From Sodiomyces alkalinus F11 (taxonomy: Eukaryota; Ascomycota; Sordariomycetes; Glomerellales; Plectosphaerellaceae), in contig NW_021167079.1 of assembly GCF_003711515.1 (NCBI RefSeq), positions 7,124,385 through 7,188,384 on the forward strand: a stretch of DNA of 64,000 nt. The letters are read 5' to 3'. Positions 11,201 to 20,101 of the stretch are shown here, piece after piece. Within the stretch, counting starts at the first letter, position 1. Each line of letters opens with the position of its first letter. A model generated the notes under the pieces. That model saw only the letters and a program-made list of their open reading frames with translations. It did no database searches and was not told the DNA's origin. Both the position numbers and the translations under genes were made by a program.

Positions 11201-12802
11201 TCAACGTACATCCACCTTCCGCCGCTTGTCACTTTCACGGTATCCGTCCCTGTCTCTACCAGGAGACGGACTCCGTTTCCGCCGGTCCCGGTCTTCCCGC
11301 GAGTCTCTTCTCCGTCTCGGTGGAGACCTCGACCTTGACCGTGACCTTGACCGTGACCTTGATCTTGATCTCGACTTGCCTCTCCGCCTGTGATCCGCAT
11401 CTCGACTGCGATTTGAAGGGCGGTAGGTGTCCCCTCGGCTCCCACGATCCCGATCCCGACTGCGGCTTCTGCTCCTCTCCCGGCCGCCAGGAGCCCCCGC
11501 CCTGCGCTCCCCCAACGGGATAGCGTTGGACCCCTTTCCGCTCCTGTCCTCTTCGCCCCGACCGAGGGCCCCGCCGCCACCGCCATCAGGCCGGAAGCGC
11601 TCGTCGACATGGCCAAAGCGGCCGTCAAACCTGCCGCCATTCCTACCCCCGTCCCTCCCGCGCCACTCGTCGCCAAAGTCGCCCCAGCGTCCCGTATCCT
11701 CCGTCTTGAGGTCCTTGTACTTGGTAGCGCCCTTGCGGCCCAGCTTGGTCATATCCCGCTTCTGGAGGTACGCAGGGAGGACGCTCCGGTCCTTGACATC
11801 GTCCGCGATGCGCGACCCCATGAGGTCGCGCTTGTCGAGCCCGTGCGCGGCCGCCTCGTCGGAGAAGAAGGCGCCCTTGTGGAAGTACTTCTGGAGGTAG
11901 GCCATCTTGCCGCGCGCGTCCTTCTCCTCGCGCTGGCGCGCGATCTTGGCCGCGTCCTCGGCGTCGCGCTCCTCCTGCGTCAGGGCGTCGCGCCGCTCCC
12001 GCTCCGCGATCTCGGCCTCCCGCTCCGCCAGCCTGTCGCGCTCGCGCTTGACGCGTTTCAGCTCGCGGAGCCGCCAGGCCGCCTCCTCGGCTTCCGGGTC
12101 CAGGTCGTCGCTGGTGTCGACGTCCATGTCGGAGCCGCCGGCTGCTGCGTCGGAGCCTTCGCCCCGCGTCGTCGTCGGGTCCGCGTCTTCCCAGTGCTTC
12201 TTCGTCCGGTTGGCGGCGCGGGCGGCCAGGTCCTTCTTGATCTGCTCCTCGACGAGGGCGTCGCGCTGGGCTTGCCGGCGGGCCTCTTCGGCTTTGCGGG
12301 CTTCTTCTTCGGCTTCGGCGGATTGGGCGGTCGTGAGTGCCGGTTTCCCCATGGCGGCGCGTTGGCTTTTGGGGATGAATTTCGGGCGGAGCATGAGGCG
12401 GCGCGGGGCTTCCTCTTCACTGCTGCTGCTTTCTTCTTCTTCTTCGTCTTCGTTTTCGTCGCTGTCTGCTTCTTCTTCGTCCTCTCCGTCTTGCTCCTCT
12501 TCCTCTTCCCCCTCCGTGACGAAGCCTTGTTCGGCGGCGAGTCGTTCGGCTTTTTCTCTGGCTAGCCTCCTCTCTTCTGCTTCCCGTTGCCGCTGGGCGA
12601 GGTCGACATTGCGCAGATTGGTGCTGGCAATCCTGCCTGCACTTGTGGCCTTGGGTGGTGGAGGAATGGTGCGTTCCTCGTCGGCTTGGACGTCTTCGCT
12701 GGCAGCATCTTCGTCGGAGGACGAGTCTTCGTCGAGGGTGGCTTTGCCCGGTCGGTGGCGAGCCGGCCTCACCGGGTTGGCCGTCATGCGCTTGGGCGGC
12801 AT
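11201..12802 (-). CDS. Microfibrillar-associated protein 1 (MFAP1) homologue, spliceosomal
   Basis: A single exon of 533 residues from ATG 12802 (MPPKRMTANPVRPARHRPGK). The N-terminal half is extremely charged, with acidic Ser/Glu runs (EGEEEEEQDGEDEEE, EEEESSSSEEE) and long Arg/Glu helices, as in MFAP1. The diagnostic core lies at about residues 300-390: GKMAYLQKYFHKGAFF, DLMGSRIADDVKDRSVLPAYL, then KLGRKGATKYKDLKTEDTGRW. MFAP1 proteins join the spliceosomal B complex (the yeast counterpart is Spp381) and are needed for pre-mRNA splicing. Here the core is followed by about 140 residues of Gly/Arg-rich and then Arg-Ser dipeptide-rich sequence, ending SDKRRKVDVR, an apparent basic nuclear signal. 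The gene converges on POL12 with 169 bp between stop codons, so the 3' UTRs probably overlap. Confidence 0.93.
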   Translation of the reverse strand: MPPKRMTANPVRPARHRPGKATLDEDSSSDEDAASEDVQADEERTIPPPPKATSAGRIASTNLRNVDLAQRQREAEERRLAREKAERLAAEQGFVTEGEEEEEQDGEDEEEADSDENEDEEEEESSSSEEEAPRRLMLRPKFIPKSQRAAMGKPALTTAQSAEAEEEARKAEEARRQAQRDALVEEQIKKDLAARAANRTKKHWEDADPTTTRGEGSDAAAGGSDMDVDTSDDLDPEAEEAAWRLRELKRVKRERDRLAEREAEIAERERRDALTQEERDAEDAAKIARQREEKDARGKMAYLQKYFHKGAFFSDEAAAHGLDKRDLMGSRIADDVKDRSVLPAYLQKRDMTKLGRKGATKYKDLKTEDTGRWGDFGDEWRGRDGGRNGGRFDGRFGHVDERFRPDGGGGGALGRGEEDRSGKGSNAIPLGERRAGAPGGRERSRSRSRDRDRGSRGDTYRPSNRSRDADHRRRGKSRSRSRSRSRSRSRSRSPPRRRRDSREDRDRRKRSPSPGRDRDGYRESDKRRKVDVR

Positions 12803-13423
12803 GATTGGCGAGAGGTCCAGCTGATGCGTGTGAAGGCGTAATTAAGGGGGTGTCGTGGCGTCGGGGGAGGTGGGATGAGGTGGTATCGGGGTTGACAGCT
12901 GAGGAAGTTCAAGTTGAACATTTGCAAATGGCTTCACAATGCTTATGATGTAAATGGCTTAGTAATCGAAGGCGGTGATGACTAAGGTTGTCCAAAGGCT
13001 CCACAAGTCTTATCACTTATCGACTCACAGTGTTCGGCACAGTGTGTTGTTTATATGAACACAGAGTACATATCCCGGCCCCGCCATGTTCTTCCGCCGT
13101 TTCCCCGCTGAGTTCCTCGGCATCTCCTTCACCTCACCTGCTTCTTCTGCATCCCCAGGCCCAGGGTCCAGGCGGGTATCCAATTCCGCTCTATTTCGCC
13201 CGATTACCCGCCATTCTATCCATGTCTTGACATGGTGGGCCAACGCGTCTCTTTTAGACCTCGTCATGTAGTCGATCCACCGTCCTAAGCAACGACAGTT
13301 CTCTGTTCTTCTTGCTGTTGCTCTGCTGCTACCTCTTCCACCTTTACTTCTTGTCGACCGACACCTTCAAGGCATCAGTGCATCGGGGCAGACAGAGAGA
13401 CAGAGACAGACAAACCGTTCAAA
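12803..13423. promoter_or_regulatory. Divergent promoter region, MFAP1 / racemase-like gene
   Basis: 621 bp separate two divergent start codons. There is no internal gene that I can support. CT-rich DNA just before the racemase ATG (13290-13360) and the leader GACAGACAAACC look like a fungal promoter and 5' UTR. Confidence 0.5.
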
Positions 13424-14730
13424 ATGGTCGGCCCACCTCCACTGTTGGGTGTCAAGGTTCTGGAGTTTGCCGGTCTAGCACCAGGTGAGAATCCGTCCGA
13501 GATCTACGATACAACGGCCCTCCTGTCTCCCATGCGACTTGACAAGCTGACGCTTCGCCGCGTGCTTCTCCCCCTCTAGGCCCCTTCGCCGGCATGCTCC
13601 TCGCCGACGCCGGCGCCAGCGTGCTCCGCGTCGACCGCGCCGTGCCAGGCCAGACCCATGCCCCCAGCGGCGGCAAGGCCGTCCCGACCGAGGACATGCT
13701 CACGCGCCACAAGGCCTCCATCGCCGTTGACCTCAAGACCCCGCGGGGCGTCGCCCTGATCCGCGAGCTCGCCGCCGCCGTCGACGTCCTCATCGATCCG
13801 TTCCGCCCGGGCGTCCTCGAGAAGCTGGGCCTCGGCCCGTCCGAGCTCTGCGCCCTCAACCCGCGCCTCATCTACGCCCGCATGACCGGCTTCCGCCGCG
13901 ACGGCCGCTACTCCGCCATGGCGGGGCACGACATCAACTACCTCGCCGTCTCGGGCGCGCTGTCCCTCCTCGGCCGGTCCGGCGACAAGCCGCACCCGCC
14001 CTGGAACATCCTGGCCGACTTCGCCGGCGGCGGCGCCACCCTCTTCCAGGGCGTCCTGCTGGCCCTCGTCTCCCGCCAGGTCTCGGGCCGCGGCCAGGTC
14101 GTCGAGGCCAACATGGTCGACGGCGCCTCCTACCTAGCCACCTTCCCGCGGTACGCCCTCAAGACGCCGCTCGGCGACAAGGGCCGCGGCCGCAACCTCC
14201 TCGACGGCGGCTGCCCCTTCTACGACACCTACGAGACGCGCGACGGCCGCTACGTCGCCGTCGGCGCGCTCGAGCCGCACTTCTTCGCCGTCCTCCGCAA
14301 GGGCATGGGGCTGGACCCCAGCTGGGACACGCGCCGGGACGACCGGGCCATGTGGCCCGAGCTGCGGGACCTCTTCACCGCCACGTTCAGGTCCAAGACC
14401 AGGGACGAGTGGGAGGCCATCTTCGACGGCACGGACGCCTGCTGCACCCCCGTGCTGGAGTACCCCGAGCTCGAGGCCCGGGCCGGCCGGGAGGGTGACC
14501 AGAGACCTGCCGTCACGCTGCGGGAGACGCCTTGCTTGGCCATCGCGGAGGGGGTCAAGGACCCGTCGATCCAGGGGCAGGGGAGCGGCCTGTCAGGCGG
14601 CGGATACGTCGGCATTCCGCTGAGCCCTGGTGATGGGGGCGAGGCTGTGTTGCAGAAGTGGTTGGGCTGGAACAGCGGGAAGAATTACGACGTGGAAAAG
14701 GGTGGTTTGGTGTGGAAGTCCAGATTGTAA
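13424..14730 (+). CDS. CoA-transferase family III enzyme, alpha-methylacyl-CoA racemase-like
   Basis: Two exons, 13424-13484 and 13580-14730, give 403 residues. The short first exon ([21 protein letters not shown]) supplies the conserved N-terminus; its intron is phase 1. The protein belongs to CoA-transferase family III (CaiB/BaiF fold). By my alignment the three catalytic residues of the mycobacterial racemase MCR (His126, Asp156, Glu241) fall on His137 (AGHDINY), Asp167 (LADFAGGGA) and Glu252 (ALEPHF), each with the same offset of 11. This makes racemase activity on 2-methylacyl-CoA more likely than CoA transfer. The last three residues, SRL, form a peroxisomal PTS1 signal, which fits a role in peroxisomal oxidation of branched-chain acyl-CoA. 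The gene has very high third-position GC. A transposon lies 1.2 kb downstream. Confidence 0.92.
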
Positions 14731-15029
14731 CCAAAGGTAGACCGGGCTTTTGTAGTATTGGAAAGCCGGGTTCTTCTTCTTTGCTTCCAAAGCTATCTTT
14801 CTGTCGTTCTCGTCGTCGCCAGTGTGTATTACATGTCATCGCTGTGGAGCGCTTCTCTAACACGTCAAGTCTCTCCCCGTCGCTGCCCGCCAACCAGCAC
14901 TCATTCTCATCAATCTTCCAGCTCCCTTTTACCCCTCAACCGCCACATGCCTTTTGGTTCCGATGTGCAAATGATTTCGATCTACTGCGGCAGTGGTGTT
15001 CTAAAAGGACAAATCAGCATAGTTCCAAG

Positions 15030-15104
<75 letters not shown>

Positions 15105-15882
15105 GGGGAGCTGGGGATATGTTTACCGAACCGTCCTATCGCGGCGCATCATGTTTTACATGACCGGACTTGGTGGAGGATTCGGCGGGGGTTGGGGAGA
15201 GGGAGGGTCTGGTTGCGCTTCATACTCCATGCTGATTTTCGTCCTTGTCTTTCTTCCTTCGGAAAAGCAAACCTGGACCTGCTGTTGGTTTCTTCTGCTT
15301 TGGGATGAGATATGAGGACACTTTTGAATCTGGGCAGATATTTGATTTGTCCTGTAGAAAAATGAATAGTAGAGGTAAAGGACAAACTCCCAAGCAGAGC
15401 TGTCAACATTGCAACCTGCATCTCTTGTATTTACTGATCTCTTTGCCCCCCCGCCCCCTTTTATCTGGTATGTCCACCACTTCTTCTGCCATTCTGCACG
15501 AACCCTCCCGCAGTTCACCGTGAGGAAGGGATTTTTTCTGCCTTTCAACAGTAATATAGAACAGTGAAGGCTCTTGTGTTCCTTTTTACTTTCCCCATGC
15601 TGCAGTGGGCCGTTCGCGGGCCGTGATGCTGCCATTCATTCCCCTCCTGTTATGGCGTTGACGATGAGGAGATGGAGGTGTGACGGTCCAATGGAAGATG
15701 CGTCTTGTCACCCGTCGGATCCAAAAGGATGGGTCACGGCTGAGAAGTATGGTACGATGAGGCCAAAATCCCTTAATTTGCGTTGTGTCCGCCATTTGCT
15801 TCTCTTTTCTGCTGTGGCCTGAAGCTCGGCTTAGGAGAGAAGAAGACACGAGGATCGGTTGTTCGAGTTTCTTTCTATATGC
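14731..15882. other. Non-coding stretch between the racemase-like gene and the transposon
   Basis: No credible gene. It holds the 3' UTR of the racemase-like gene and a (CG)n(GA)n microsatellite. Small open frames here have no recognisable features. Confidence 0.5.
15031..15101 (+). repeat. (CG)7 followed by (GA)n microsatellite
   Basis: Seven CG dinucleotides run directly into about 28 GA/AG units. The alternating purine-pyrimidine part could adopt Z-DNA and the purine part a triplex; both are structural inferences. Confidence 0.97.
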
Positions 15883-15890
15883 CTAATATA

Positions 15891-16065
15891 GGGTAAGTCT
15901 AAATAGCACCCGTGTTTAGATACCCAGCACCCAGAAAAGTGGGCTATGATCCACTATACTCCCTTACTCGAATATCCCACAATAAACACATACAAATCCC
16001 GAGGCGGTATAAATCCAAAGATATAGTGACATTCGTCAATTAAGCAAAGAGTAAATTACGTCACC
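15891..16065 (+). repeat. Left terminal inverted repeat of the MULE
   Basis: About 175 bp matching, in reverse complement, 18435-18602. It starts GGGTAAGTCTAAATAGCACC and ends near AAATTACGTCACC. It carries a 7 bp insertion relative to the right copy and several C-to-T or G-to-A differences. Confidence 0.93.
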
Positions 16066-16789
16066 GTTAATTAGGCATAACCGAAGCTATTTACATATTA
16101 ATTTCCTCTAGTTCCTTTACAGCCTAAATAGCCGCCTATTGATCCTGCTCTCTAATCCTGACTTATTTATCGAAAAAGCCCTTAAACTGGGCAGAAATAT
16201 ACCTAGTTTAATATTCCCCTAAGCCCGCAGGAGCCTCCTCTACCTTAATCGGTTCGTTAGTAAATGCTTCTATAACGCGTTAGTATCCACGAGGCGCGAC
16301 TATTCCCGGTTCGTAGGAAGGAGGCGTAGTTATTAACGTAATTACTAGAGGCGTAATTAAAGGCGGCGCATTTATTGCTGGAGGTGCAGTTAAAGGCGGC
16401 GCAGTTATTACCCCTAAACGCTCCTCTTAAGCTGCGATTTCAAAGGCTAATACTAATCGCTTAGTACCAGTCTTACCACGGCCCCGGCCGCGACTAGTTA
16501 AAGATATCGTAACGGCTCCTTTTAGCCGACCTTTACCTTATATCACCACTGGGTTTAAGGGCGTAGCTAGGGCTTATTCCAGTAAAGGACCTGCCTCGGG
16601 GTCCAAGGGCCTATTCCACCACTAGTACCGATTAATCGATCGTAACTATAACGGCTCGTTATCTCGTAAATGGCTAAATAGGATATACTAGCAGGGCAGC
16701 CCGTAAGAGGTAAGGATTAAGCAGGGCAGGCAGGCTACCTCTAAGCGTGGTAGTTAATCGTTGTTCTTCTTAGGCTTAGGCAGTAACTT

Positions 16790-18100
16790 AACCTATTATT
16801 AGATCGCCTTAAGCGCCTACGGAATAACCTTTTTTCGAACTAAGGAGAAGAGGATAATTAAGCTAGTAAAATCCACCTTATTCTGTCGGCGTGCCCTCTC
16901 GGTTAAAATCTCTCTTTTCTGGTACTCCTAGTAAAGCCGTAGCTTCTAGAAAACAGTAGCTAAATCGCCAGAAGAGCTACACAGAAAGGACTTTAGGCTT
17001 ACGTAGCCTGACTCCACGATAGATACTATTATATACCCAAAGTTAGGAATCTGATTCACCCAGTAACGAATAATCTTCTCTTTAAATAGTGTAATCCAGG
17101 TTATCAGGGCGTAATTAACAGCGCCTTCTAAGTGCTTACTATCTTATTAGAATGCCTTAAGTTATTTATTGAATTCGTCTTCCGAAAAGCTATTAATCAG
17201 GGAATTCTAGTCCGCGAGGAAGGCACAGAACTTCGGATACCGCTTAATACCAGAGGTCGTTTTTATTAACTTAGGGAAAAAGCCTTTAGACTTAGCTAGC
17301 ACGTTCATACTAACGTGCCACAGGCATAGGATTTAGGGAACCCGACTCAAGATTAGCAGGCGTTTAAGGGCGTTCATTAAGGCCAGCTCTCGGTCGGTGA
17401 TAATACAACGTGGAGGGGGGGAATCAAAGGTCCTGCGAAAAGCCTTAAAAGCCCGTAAAGCCCAGAGGTATTATCCTTCCTTCTCTCTATTCAAGAAAAC
17501 CACCGCTATTTAGAAGGCCTTCCGCAAAAGCGATACGCTATAAATACTCAGAAGAGGCATATTAAATCTATTTATTTTATATATACAGTCGAAGAGCAGG
17601 GTATCGGGTAACTATTACAGAAGTGGGATAACTGATTTCGGAGCAATAAAAAGGCACTAGACTCGGCTAAGGTTATCGCGTAGATCCTAATAGAAAAACC
17701 TTAAAAGATCATTAAGTTACTAACAAGTTAGTATACGAAGCAGTGTTAGCAGGAGGCGTAACTCATATCGTAAAGCCACTAAAGTGGCGTACAACCAGTA
17801 AGCTCTTTCCGACGATAGGCAGCGAGGATATTCGTCATATCTCGAGCTATAATACTAATAAGCGGCGCGGGAACCTCACCGCTATTACTTTCAGGGTTAC
17901 AAAGTCGGGTCATAATTTAACGAGGCCGTGAACCGCTATTCCACATAGCAATGATCTCGTCTTCGCGTGTAGTAAGCTAGGCGGTGCGAAAGGAAGGGAA
18001 AGCAACTACCTATATAAACTCATAGTTATAGGTACTAGTATAATCGCCTCTAATAATCCACCGATTATCCCGAAGCTTAACGCTTATACGGAAGGGGTAA
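16790..18100 (-). pseudogene. Degenerate MULE (Hop-like) transposase
   Basis: Reading the minus strand through stop codons gives one continuous MULE transposase frame between about 17,690 and 16,930. The catalytic triad is still visible: first Asp in LLFDCIYKINRFNMPLL (about 17,590-17,545), second Asp in CIITDRELALMNALKRLL (about 17,410-17,355) followed by ILCLWHVSMNVLAKSKG, and Glu in GYIIVSIVESGYVSLKSFL (about 17,040-16,980). KEKIIRYWVNQIPNFG precedes the Glu motif, as in fungal Hop-like transposases. At least nine stop codons interrupt the frame; those checked are TAA or TAG where CAA, CAG or TGG is expected, which is the RIP pattern. N- and C-terminal limits are uncertain. It cannot make a functional protein. 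Confidence 0.9.
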
Positions 18101-18369
18101 TTAGTCATCTACGAGGCTATTCGGCGCCTCTTAGATTCGTGAGTCTCTAAAGGAGTCGTTAACGATACGGCGGCTCGACCTTTCCCATATCGATACGTTA
18201 CCGACACGGGATTACGGGCATTTAGATAGCTCTTATAGATAATAAGGCTATAACCGTTAGAGAAGGCGTAAGACCGTAAAGCGTTATCGGCTTATTCGAG
18301 AGTATCGTAGCTCGTAAGAGGCGGCCCTAGACCGCAGGGTCGATTAACCTGTTAATCCATGGTTGTTTA

Positions 18370-18425
18370 TGAAGGTTAATAGGTTAGGTAGGTAGGTTAA
18401 GTAGGTTAGGTAGGTTAGGTAGGTT
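18370..18425 (+). repeat. Subterminal GGTTAGGTA-type tandem repeat in the MULE
   Basis: Several copies of AGGTTAGGT/TAGGTAGGTTA units lie immediately inside the right TIR. There is no matching array inside the left TIR. Confidence 0.85.
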
Positions 18426-18434
18426 AAAGATACG

Positions 18435-18602
18435 GGTGACGTAATTTACTTAATTAACGAATGTCACTATGTCTTTGGATTTGTACCGCCTCGGGATTTA
18501 TATATGTTTACAGTGGGATATTCGAGTAAGGGAGTATAGTGGATCATAGCCCACTTTTCTGGGTGCTGGGTATCCAAACACGGGTGCTGTTTAGACTTAC
18601 CC
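18435..18602 (-). repeat. Right terminal inverted repeat of the MULE
   Basis: 168 bp, the reverse complement of the left TIR, ending AGACTTACCC directly before the CTAATATA target duplication. This copy keeps more C and G bases than the left one, so it appears less mutated. Confidence 0.93.
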
Positions 18603-18859
18603 CTAATATACGCCCCAAGATTTATATCTATGGCTTATGGAAGACGTCTCAAAGTGGAAGTTTGAAGTACAGACGAAACGAAATGAGTGAAATAGGCACA
18701 AAAGAATGGTGTAAGTGTAAGCGCGGGGGCAGAAGAAGAAGAAAATCGGACATGAAGAAAAATGGAAGAAAAATGGAAGAAAAATGGAAGAAAATGGAAG
18801 AAAATGGAGAAAAAGGAGGAAAAGGAGGAAAAGGAGGAAAAGGAGGAAAAAACCCCTGT

Positions 18860-19980
18860 TCAAATAGTCCTCGAAATCCCCGGCACAATCCCGTCCAAAA
18901 TCTCCAACAACTCCTCCCAAACCCGGACCTGCATCTGCTCCCCCTCGTCACCGGCCATGATAGGCGGGAACTCAGCGACGAGCCCATCGCTCATGAACCG
19001 GCCGTGCGTAGCATTTGCCTCGTCCGACTCGTCGCTCAGGGCGGCGGCCATGAGGGTGCGGGCGCCCATGTCGGCGGAGCGGCCGAAGAGCAGCATGGCG
19101 GCGTTAAAGGGAATGCTGAGCGGGAAGGGGACGAAGCGGAAGAGCTCGGTGCGGCAGACGCCCGGGTGGAGGCAGTTGATGACGACGTCGCCGCGGCCGG
19201 AGGCGCGGCTGGCCACGGCGAGGTGCTTGGTGGCGATGACCTGGAGGAGCTTGGTAGTGTTGTACCGGTCGACGATGCTGCCGTTTTCGTTGAGGGCTTG
19301 GAAGATGTTGGGGGCGGTGCGTTCCGTGAAGAAGGACTAGGGGGTCAGCTGTCGTGTAGAGAAAAGAAAAGGGGGGAGAAGAAAAGGAAGAAGAAAAAAA
19401 AAGAAGAAAAAAAAGGGAGAGACAAAAAACATACGAGAAACGCCCCGAAAGACGCCGTGACGACCAACCGCGGGGTCACGGCAAACTTCCGCCCCGTCTC
19501 CCGGAGGACGGGCAGCATGAGGATGTTCAGCAAGAAAGTACTAATGACGTTGACGGCCAGTTGCATCTCCCACCCCCCGGCGGCCTCGGCGTACTGTCTC
19601 TTGGCGGAAGCCACGCTGGCGTTGGCCATGAAGAAGTCGACGCGGTCGAGCTCCTTGGCGGCGCGGGCGGCGAAGGCCTTGACGTTGTCAAAGTCGGCGA
19701 GGTCGAGGTGCCAGACCAGGACCTCTGGAGCGGGCTGGATCGCGGATGTCGACGAGGAGTCGGAAGAGGAGACGGACGAGAGAATGGCCTTGCGGGCGGC
19801 CTCGGCCTTTTTGAGGTCCCGGCAGGCTAGGACGATGCGATCGCAGCCCAGTTTGGCGAAGTAGCGAGAGGCTTCGAGGCCCAGGCCGACGTTGGAGCCG
19901 GTCACGATGGCCGTCCTGCCCGTCAGATCGGCGGCGGGAGCCGGGATTGTTTTGAATTGGCTGGATACTTGTGAGAACAT
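18860..19980 (-). CDS. Short-chain dehydrogenase/reductase (retinol-dehydrogenase-like)
   Basis: Two exons on the minus strand, 19435-19980 and 18860-19336, separated by a GTATGT...CTAG intron, give 340 residues. The Rossmann nucleotide-binding motif TGSNVGLG is at residues 27-34, and the following RDL segment after strand 2 (LACRDLKKAEAARK) suggests NADP preference. The HLDLADFDNVKAFA and MANASV segments match classical SDR positions. The catalytic pair is Tyr207 and Lys211 in RYNTTK; HPGVCRTELFR is the usual substrate-loop region. The protein resembles the RDH/WW-domain-oxidoreductase branch, often annotated in fungi as reductases of carbonyl compounds; the substrate is unknown. The intron contains a long A/G-rich stretch. 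The transposon target site lies about 250 bp past the stop, so its 3' region may have been affected. No biosynthetic cluster genes are adjacent. Confidence 0.93.
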
Positions 19981-20069
19981 GATGGGCAGGCGGGGGATGG
20001 CCCGGCGGGTGGTTTGGAGGAGAATAATGATGAGGCTGGGGTGAAGCTGAAGGGGATGGTGATGAAGAT

Positions 20070-20101
<32 letters not shown>

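Larger units (their letters stand above)
15883..18610. mobile_element. RIP-degenerated Mutator-like DNA transposon (Hop-type MULE)
   Basis: The element (15891-18602, 2712 bp) has long terminal inverted repeats starting GGGTAAGTCTAAA and is flanked by the direct repeat CTAATATA (15883-15890 and 18603-18610). If one end base is assigned to the target site, this reads as a 9 bp duplication CCTAATATA. Such a duplication, about 170 bp TIRs and a MULE transposase together define the Mutator superfamily. The interior is AT-rich against GC-rich neighbours. Differences between the two TIRs are mostly transitions of the CpA-to-TpA type (for example AATAGCACC against AACAGCACC, GTTTAGA against GTTTGGA), and every stop I decoded in the transposase could arise from CAA, CAG or TGG, so RIP is the best explanation. 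It sits between the 3' ends of two convergent genes. Confidence 0.93.

Noticed and set aside
18370..18425. Internal telomere repeat
   Set aside because: Units are GGTTAGGTA-like, not TTAGGG, and lie within a transposon next to its TIR.
13424..19980. Racemase-like and SDR genes as a secondary-metabolite cluster
   Set aside because: No backbone enzyme (polyketide synthase, NRPS, terpene synthase), transporter or regulator is nearby, and both families are common in primary metabolism.
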